Of a stretch of DNA of 64,000 bases, positions 57,641 through 64,000 are shown piece after piece. The translations under genes were made by a program, and so were the position numbers. The notes beneath the pieces were generated by a model. The model had not been told where the DNA came from. It worked only from the letters and a program-made list of their open reading frames with translations, and did not search any database. Source of the DNA: Mustela lutreola (taxonomy: Eukaryota > Chordata > Mammalia > Carnivora > Mustelidae). The stretch's first letter is position 1; every line of letters starts with the position of its first letter. The stretch is taken from assembly GCF_030435805.1 (NCBI RefSeq), contig NC_081308.1, positions 132,042,936-132,106,935 on the forward strand. Direction: 5' to 3'.

Positions 57641-58352
57641 GCATGGGGGCAGGGCGAGGGGGGTCCCCGGTCCAATATGCCCCCAGCACACCTGGGTGCC
57701 CCCTTCATTAGTGCCTTCCTCTGGGCCCTGTGGGGGGGCAGGGGTGACAGGACCAGCCCCTGACCCCGGCAGCAGCAATACCCCCGCCCCCTGCCTCCTG
57801 CCCAACCACCCTCCTGCCCCCTGCACTCTCCCTACCACCCTCCTGCGTCTCCAGCATACTGCCTACCCCCGAGGGTAGTTCCTGTTTTCAGGCGTGGCTG
57901 GACGCAGAATTTGGGTCTCTGAGATGTATGTGCCTTACTGCTTCTGCTTGCCATCTGTCCAGTGTCAGCCTGTTCCCCCACCCCGGCCCCACGGCCCCCA
58001 GAGTGTCACTGGCTTGGATGGGGTCACCATGGCCATAGGAAAGCAGCGCTCTGATGGGCCAGGCCTGACCCCCACGCCCACTCCTGGAATCAGAGGGGAA
58101 GCCAACTCTCCCAGAATCCTAACTGCGGAGGGCAAGGAAAACGTGTGGGGGGGGTCTTCTGTGTGGGAGGGAGAAGGGTACTTGTACCAGGAGAAGGGGA
58201 GTGGATGCCGGGTGAGGAAAGCCACAGATGTCCTCTACGGGACTGACAGATCCTTCATCAAACTCAAAATCTTTCCCTGACGTTTTAAAAGAATGAGTCC
58301 AGGAAAGATTATTTCTTAACTTAATACACAATTATTGTGCAAAAGGAAAATG

Positions 58353-58543
58353 GTTTTTTTTAAGATTTTATTTATTTATTTGACAGAGAGAGATCACAAG
58401 TAGGCAGAGAGGCAGGCAGAGAGAGAGGAGGAAGCAGGCTCCCTGCTGAGCAGAGAGCCCGATGCGGGACTCGATCCCAGGACCCTGAGATCATGTCCTG
58501 AGCCGAAGGCAGCGGCTTAGCCCACTGAGCCACCCAGGTGCCC
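58353..58543 (-). mobile_element. CAN-SINE
   Basis: TSD aaggaaaatg at 58343-58352 and 58544-58553; first of three antisense copies in 620 bp. Confidence 0.96.
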
Positions 58544-58553
58544 AAGGAAAATG

Positions 58554-58575
58554 TTTTTTAAGAGTTTATTTACTT

Positions 58576-58615
<40 letters not shown>

Positions 58616-58746
58616 GAGCAGAGGGAGAGGGACTCTGAGCTGAGTGCAGAGCTCGACGTGGGGCTCCATCCCAGGACCCTGAGATCAGGACCTGAGCGGA
58701 AATCAAGAGTTGGACGCTTCCCCAACTGAACCTCCCAGGAGCCCCC
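58554..58746 (-). mobile_element. CAN-SINE, older subtype with (GA)n
   Basis: Antisense; tail-proximal (GA)16-like tract at 58580-58612. Confidence 0.92.
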
Positions 58747-58771
58747 GAAATACATACTCAAAGGATATATT

Positions 58772-58973
58772 GGTTGATTGATTTTTGGATTTTATTTATT
58801 TATTTGACAGAGAGAGAGAGAGATCAGAAGCAGGCAGAGCGGCAGGCAGAGAGAAAGGGGGAAGCAGGCTCCCTGCTGAGCAGGGAACCCGATGTGGGGC
58901 TCGATCCCAGGCCCCTGAGGTCATGACCTGAGCCAAAGGCAGAGGCTTAACCCACTGAGTCACCCAGGCACCC
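58772..58973 (-). mobile_element. CAN-SINE
   Basis: Imperfect TSD tcaaaggatatatt/tcgagggatgtatt at 58758-58771 and about 58974-58987. Confidence 0.93.
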
Positions 58974-59254
58974 TTCGAGGGATGTATTTAAGTAACAAGC
59001 AAGTCGGAAATTTAAGAGGTGGACTTTTCCTTCCCTGATGCGCTTGTTAGCGATGAACCTTCCTGGAGTGTAGGCGGCTTGTTCCGGGATGTGACCATGC
59101 ATTTCCCTGTGGGTCCCCGTGGCGGGAGCATACTGCAGAGACAGGAATGTGCCCTGTGCACAGGTCCTCGGCCCGTCCTAATCCCTTGCTCAGTGAGTAG
59201 CCAGGTATCTCCTTCGCTCTTCAACCGCCACGTGCTGTTCCACCGGGACGGCTG

Positions 59255-59560
59255 ACCCTTGACTTACCGAGCCTTTCCCAGTTGATGGGCATTTGCCTTC
59301 CTTCCGATTTTTCGCTGTGACAAATGATGCTGGGATTAAGTCATGCTCCAAATTGCCTTACTGCATATGCACTCGTTTCTCTATGGCAGATTCCCAAAGT
59401 TGGGTCAAGGTATACGCACATCTCTAGTTTTAACAAATACTGTCAAGTAAACTTCCAAATTGGTTTTACGACTCTCCAAGTGAGTGTGTGTAAGAGACTC
59501 TGCTTCCAGCTAAGCCTAACCAAACGCTGACACTGGAGACTGACTGTCGTGTCTAAAACT
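59255..59560. repeat. Old L1 3'-type remains
   Basis: gacaaatgatgctgggatta, ggcagattcccaaagttggg, aagtaaacttccaaattgg and ctccaagtgagtgtg resemble the 3' end of old L1 elements. Confidence 0.4.
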
Positions 59561-59578
59561 TTTTCAAGTGAGTAGTTT

Positions 59579-59640
59579 AAAAAAATATATATATGTATTA
59601 AATATATATTATATATGTCTGTATTTTATATATATATAAA

Positions 59641-59701
<61 letters not shown>
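59579..59701. repeat. (TA)n microsatellite
   Basis: About 120 bp of TA repeats with interruptions, the longest AT tract in the window. Confidence 0.95.
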
Positions 59702-59899
59702 GTTTATTTATTTCAGTTTGTTATGGATAATGTCAGGCATCAGTATTTTCCCTACCAGTGAGTGGCTAATATCATTTACTATGTTTGCTATATTCTTTAT
59801 CAATAATGAATAAAATCTCAAAACAATCAAAATATCCCCAGCAACAAAAACGGGATGACTCATGCATGCTAACAACTGGGGGAAAAACACCCAGACCCA

Positions 59900-60170
59900 A
59901 AGGATGCATTCTGTAGGAGTCCATCTATGGGACATTCTGGAAAAGGTAGAACTGTAGGTAGAGAAATCAGACCAGTGGTGGCCAGGGGCTGGGGGAGAGT
60001 TTTGCTACACAGGGAAATGAAGGAACTTTGGGGGCTGATGTAAATATTCTGTATCTCAATTGTGGTGGTAGATATGGGACTGTGTGGTTTCCCCCAGATG
60101 TGTAGGAACGCACACCTAAGAGGAATGAGTACGGTAGTGTCTCAATTATGCCTCCATCAGTGTGACTCAA
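59900..60170. repeat. Old L1 3'-type remains
   Basis: ggagtccatctatgggac, ctggaaaaggtagaactgta, gaccagtggtggccaggggc and tattctgtatctcaattgtg follow a common old L1 3' sequence. Confidence 0.5.
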
Positions 60171-60442
60171 ACAAACAAACAAGGATCTAAACAAAAAGGG
60201 GTCAAACAGGAAGAGACAGTAAGAGGAGAGAGGCTCATGCTCCAGGGTAGGGATTGCAACCCAGGAAAAGGTGAGGGGATGTCCAGGGTGAGACCTGCGC
60301 CGTCAGCCAGCCAGCCTAGCGAGAAACCAGTCCGGAGAGAAGGAAGAGCGAAGACATTTAGGGAAATGGTTTGTAAATTTAGCATTGTCATCAAGGTGAC
60401 TTTTAACCTCAGGGGGAAACATACCTGAAATGGGTGGAATGA

Positions 60443-60638
60443 GGGGGCCCTGAGTGGCTCAGTCAGTGAAGCGTCTGCCTTTGGTTCAGGTCACGATCCC
60501 AGGGTCCTGGGATCAAGCCCTGCATCGGGCTCTGTGCTCAGCCCGGAGGCTGCCTGTCCCTCTACCCCACCTCTCCCCTGCTCTTGTGCTTGCGTTCTCT
60601 CTCTCAAGTAAATAAAACCTTAAAAAAAAAAAAAAAAA
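60443..60638 (+). mobile_element. CAN-SINE, first of three in tandem
   Basis: Sense copy (ggggccctgagtggctcag) after gtggaatgag, long A-tail; older subtype. Confidence 0.94.
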
Positions 60639-60658
60639 CCAAAAAACAACATAAAACG

Positions 60659-60850
60659 AGGGGCGCCTGGGTGGCTCAGTCGTTGGGCGTCTGTCTTCAG
60701 CTCAGGTCATGATCCTGGGGCCCGGGGATCGAGCCCTGCATCGGGCTCTGTGCTCAGCCCGGAGTCTGCCTGTCTCTCTACCCCACCCTCACCCCTGCTC
60801 TTGTGCTCTCTCTTTCTCTAAAGCAAATAAAACCTTAAAAAAAAAATAAA
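60659..60850 (+). mobile_element. CAN-SINE, second of three in tandem
   Basis: Sense copy beginning after aaaacgag and ending before aaaatgag. Confidence 0.94.
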
Positions 60851-60853
60851 ATG

Positions 60854-61055
60854 AGGGGCGCCTGGGTGGCTCAGTCATTGGGCATCTGCCTTCAGCTCAG
60901 GTCATAATCCCAGGGCTTGGGGATCAAGCCCCGCATCAGGTTCCCTGTTCAGTGGAAGCCTGCTTCTCCCTCTCCCGCTCCCCTTGCTGTGTTCTTGCTC
61001 TCTCTCTCTCCCCCTCTCTCTCTGTCAAATAAACAAGTAAGATCTTTAAAAAGAT
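60854..61055 (+). mobile_element. CAN-SINE, third of three in tandem
   Basis: Sense copy beginning after aaaatgag and followed by aaatgagtggaatc, matching the left flank of the first copy. Confidence 0.94.
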
Positions 61056-61454
61056 AAATGAGTGGAATCAATAGAGCCACGTTGAGAGCATAAGGTGAAG
61101 ACATGTAGTAAGTAGTGGTGTAAAGGAGCTAAATTTTCATCTCTCGGCCGATAAGTCATGTCCCAAAATGATGGAAGGAAGGAAGGAAGCGAGTGAATGA
61201 AAGGAAAACAACAGAAAGGAGGGAGAGAATGAGGGCAAGTCAGAGCGACACAGGAGGAGAGAGACAGATCCGCGCTCTAGCCGCTGCAGCTGCCGCATCC
61301 AGTCAGGCAAGATGATCGTTGTGTCCGTTCACCCCGTTCACGGTCGTCAGCATCACAGCCAGCAGCAACTCTCCCCCTTCAGCCCACACCAGAGACCTTC
61401 AGGTTCTGCAAGGGCAAACTCTGTCTGCTCAGGCATATGAAATAGAAATACTTG

Positions 61455-61960
61455 AGTCCCGCGCCCCCCCCCCCCCCCGCCCGCCCGCAGGAAACACACA
61501 CAAGCGACAGGTAAACAAAGCCCCGAAGACACCGGGCTGTCAGGCCGTGGAGGGAGCCGGTCTGGGAGAAGGCAGAGAAAGGAGAGGAACCGTGCACTGC
61601 CGCAGCTTACTGTCCAGAGGGAGTGTCTCCAGAGGGAGCCGAGCAGAGTCCCTGACTGGAGGGGACATGACGGGGAGAGCGCAGGAAATGAGCCGGCAGG
61701 GCAGAGGACCCGAGGCCAGAGAGCTGCCGAGGGACAGGGTGCTGGCCGGCCGCAGACGGTCCCGCCAGCGTAAGCAGCAGCCCCCTGACCAGCACCAGCG
61801 CGTGCGGAAACCAGCTGAGGCCGAGGAGAGGACCCCTTGCAAAGACGGAAGGTCAGCAGACCCAGGCTCACGCAGGACAGGGACCAGCGGCCAGAATGGA
61901 ACTGTCACCGTTCAGGAGGCCGCAGGCGGGGTACTCACAAAGGTCTCGCCTCTGGAGTGT
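61455..61960 (+). other. G+C-rich stretch with a long but unconvincing frame
   Basis: Contains a run of about 16 C (61465-61480) and a 240-codon + frame (61319-62041) that ends inside a SINE. The composition is Arg/Gly/Ser/Pro-rich and no domain is visible; probably non-coding. Confidence 0.3.
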
Positions 61961-62008
61961 TGGGGGAAACGGCTTCTACACCGAAAGCTGCTCCAATCCC
62001 ACGAATTT

Positions 62009-62192
62009 CTTTTTTTCCTTAAGATGTATTTGTTTACTTGAGGTGGGGAGGGGCAGAGGGAGAGAGAGGGAAACCTCAAGCAGACTCCCCACTGAGCGCG
62101 GAACCCAACACATGGGGCTCGGACCCCGAGATCGTGACCTGAGCCGAAAGCAAGAGTCGGACACTTAAGCGACTGAGCCCGCCAGGAGCCCC
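62009..62192 (-). mobile_element. Old CAN-SINE
   Basis: Diverged antisense copy, aagatgtatttgtttacttg to ccgccaggagcccc. Confidence 0.88.
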
Positions 62193-62909
62193 TGGTCCCG
62201 CTAACTCTTAAAGGCAAGACTCCAAAGAACCCACCTGCCTGCAAATAACGGCATCCCCGAAGGAAGCTTGCGTTTTAGGAATACACAGAGAAAAAGACAC
62301 AGCGGCCAAGGTCAGATGCACAGCGCCTGGCGTCCAGTCCAAAATGACGAGGTGTGCAGGGAAGCAAGGAAATGCCACCCCACGACCAGGAGGACAGCTC
62401 AATCCCATTTTTGTTCGTTTTCCAGTGAATGGCAGGCCAGCTGTAAAGGAAGGTCGACGACTCCTTTTGCTTACAGGTGTCACGACCGTGTATGTAGAAA
62501 GCCCAAAGGGACCTCTGTGTTACTGGTCAGTCTCCCGAGGCTCTGAGATCCGGCTCTTTGGAGAGAGCAAACCCACCAACACCCCCGCACCTCCCCACCT
62601 GGCACATGCTTAGCCGGGGCCGCAAGGCTTCTCTGCTCATCTGAGACAAGCCCAGGAAGCCGCGGAATTGCTGTTGTCCAGTTTCTGTGTTTACTTTCCT
62701 CCACCAAAACAAGCAAGCTTTTTATTCTGGCAGCGAGCCAGCCCAGCGGCGATGTGGGGACACCAGAATGCCGGTGGGAGGGCACATTTTTCTGGAGGGC
62801 AGTTGTATAGTGTAGGTTGAGAAGCTGAAGAACATGGAAAGGAAAAACTCAGTAATTCTACCTCTCGGAATGAATCTTGAGGAAACCACCACTCGTGTCA
62901 AGACTTACG

Positions 62910-63092
62910 CCCTGGGGCGCCTGGGGCGCTCAGTTGGTGAAGCGTCATCCTTCGGCTGGGGTCACGATCCCGGGGTCCTGGGACGGAGTCCATCGTGGGG
63001 CTCCCTGCTCAGTGGGCAACATGCTTCTCGTTCTCTACTCTCCCTGCTTGTGTTCCCTCTCTCTCTCAAATAAACAAATAAAATTTTTAAAA
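62910..63092 (+). mobile_element. CAN-SINE, older subtype
   Basis: TSD aagacttacg at 62900-62909 and 63093-63102. Confidence 0.95.
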
Positions 63093-63534
63093 AAGACTTA
63101 CGTCCAAGAATTCCCCTGAATCCCTACCAGTAATAGGGGGAAAACTGGGAACGGTGTAACTGTCCAACATGACATTATAAGGCATTTTACGTGTCTACGC
63201 AGTAACACCTTTTGAAGAGTTTTTAGAGAGTGAAAAAGCGAGTATGGTAAATGGAAAAAAATAAAAAACACAGGAAAAAAGCTAATGGCCATCTTGAAAA
63301 TGCAAACATTCCATGTTGTTATATGTGGAAATATAACTAAGAAGATCCTCGGAAGGTTAATGGTATTTAGTGCCGAGTATGGGACACGGTTTTCTTTTCC
63401 CCAAGTGGTCTTGAAGAACCCTGTGCTGTTGGAACCTGTGTCCCAGAACCTCCTTCCCACAGGGGAATGAAGGCGAGCCGATCTGGGGGCACCGTAGCTG
63501 AAAGGAAACTCAGACACAGGCAGAGTGGCTCAGT

Positions 63535-63540
63535 TTTATT
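63535..63540 (-). terminator. Poly(A) signal of the LAGE3-like gene
   Basis: On the minus strand AATAAAACTGAGCCACT follows the stop by about 175 nt, then GTGTCTGAGTTTCC. The 3' UTR aligns with that of the CTAG-like gene. Confidence 0.75.
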
Positions 63541-63714
63541 TTCTGCAGCAGTAACAAACATTTAAGCGCCAGTTCCTCTCGCAGCCGGGAAAGAAATCAA
63601 GTGGCCTGAGGACCCCTGCGGGAAAACAATTAGACCCCGCTAACAAAGTGGCAGCTACTCTAAGTCCCAACTCCCCTTGCCTTGACTTGGGGGGGTGGGG
63701 CACAGGGCTGGGCC

Positions 63715-63853
63715 TCAGCTCCTCTTTCCCGGGCCTAGGCTTCGCGGAGGCGGGGTCCCAAAGCCCCGAATGTTCCGGATCACCAGGGAAAGCTGGTCGA
63801 GGAAGGAGTTGATGGAAATTCGGAAGAACACAGGGTCTTCGGCAGTCCATCTA
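63715..63853 (-). CDS. LAGE3: LAGE3-like gene, last coding exon (gene continues past the right edge)
   Basis: A minus-strand exon preceded by a good acceptor (tttgcctctcttttag). After one leftover base it reads RWTAEDPVFFRIS, FLDQLSLVIRN and a Pro-rich tail ending PGKRS, then TGA. Human LAGE3 ends RWKAEDCRLLRIS, FLDQLSLVVRT and a short GPP tail, so the match is clear. LAGE3 is the Pcc1-family dimerisation subunit of the KEOPS/EKC complex that makes N6-threonylcarbamoyl-adenosine in tRNA. The exon is 139 nt with phase 2 entry, identical in length and phase to exon 3 of the CTAG-like gene at 51744. Exons 1 and 2 are not recognisable in the last 147 bases and should lie beyond the window. A longer minus frame starting at an ATG inside the exon is a shadow in another frame. 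Confidence 0.82.
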
Positions 63854-64000
63854 CTAAAAGAGAGGCAAAAGGCAAATGAGGTTGCAGGAGACAAGTGGGG
63901 CGGAGGTGCGGGGCATCAGGCCCCTCCTCGGCCTCCACGACGAGGGCACTCTAAGACACAGCGGCCACCCGGGCACCTGCCGCCACCGCCCCCCTCCCAA

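Noticed and set aside
57093-57763. Overlapping ~200-codon frames on both strands of the CpG island
   Set aside because: Mutually exclusive frames expected in CpG islands; only the short tail exon candidate was kept.
61319-62041. 240-codon + frame
   Set aside because: Passes through a poly-C tract and ends inside an old SINE; Arg/Ser/Gly-rich without domains.
63536-63850. 104-codon minus frame overlapping the LAGE3-like exon
   Set aside because: It is the +1/-1 shadow of the LAGE3 reading frame; the LAGE3 frame has the family motifs and an early stop at 63715.

Overview
This window looks like mammalian nuclear DNA from a caniform carnivore, most likely a mustelid or close relative. About 41 copies of the carnivore tRNA-Lys-derived SINE (CAN-SINE/SINEC) are scattered through 64 kb, many nearly identical with intact target-site duplications (TSDs). 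The genus is an inference from SINE type only. Gene content points to the X chromosome: a complete CTAG/LAGE-family gene, the last exon of a second family member (LAGE3-like), and a small two-exon gene resembling the SPANX-N sperm proteins. All three families are X-linked in human (Xq27-q28).

Layout. 0-24 kb: SINEs, L1 fragments and non-coding sequence with no gene I can support. 24.1-25.1 kb: one intact family-1 olfactory receptor. 25-34 kb: AT-rich sequence dominated by old L1 remains and two LTR remnants of one old family in opposite orientations. 35-37.8 kb: a full-length BANF1 retropseudogene followed by a ~2 kb decayed minisatellite of ~30-bp pyrimidine-rich units. 38.9-39.3 kb: a solo class II (IAP-like) LTR with a 6-bp TSD. 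40.8-41.6 kb: the SPANXN-like gene on the minus strand. 42.7-49.8 kb: an ancient, broken ERVL provirus (minus strand) with both LTRs, gag, RT and dUTPase remains and a GC-rich insert. 50.6-52.1 kb: CTAG-like gene with CpG-rich promoter, three exons and poly(A) signal. 53-57.7 kb: two CpG-rich blocks with unexplained open frames. 58-63 kb: dense SINEs, including a run of three at one target. 63.5-64 kb: 3' exon of the LAGE3-like gene on the minus strand, running off the right edge.

The CTAG-like and LAGE3-like genes are convergent paralogues about 12 kb apart. Their last coding exons are both 139 nt with the same intron phase, and their 3' UTRs are alignable through the poly(A) signal. CTAG/LAGE proteins carry a Pcc1-like domain (LAGE3 is a subunit of the KEOPS/EKC tRNA-modification complex), and SPANX and CTAG are testis-restricted in human. 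Apart from the receptor, the supported genes therefore fit an X-linked testis/germline neighbourhood. All homology statements come from reading the sequence, not from a search.
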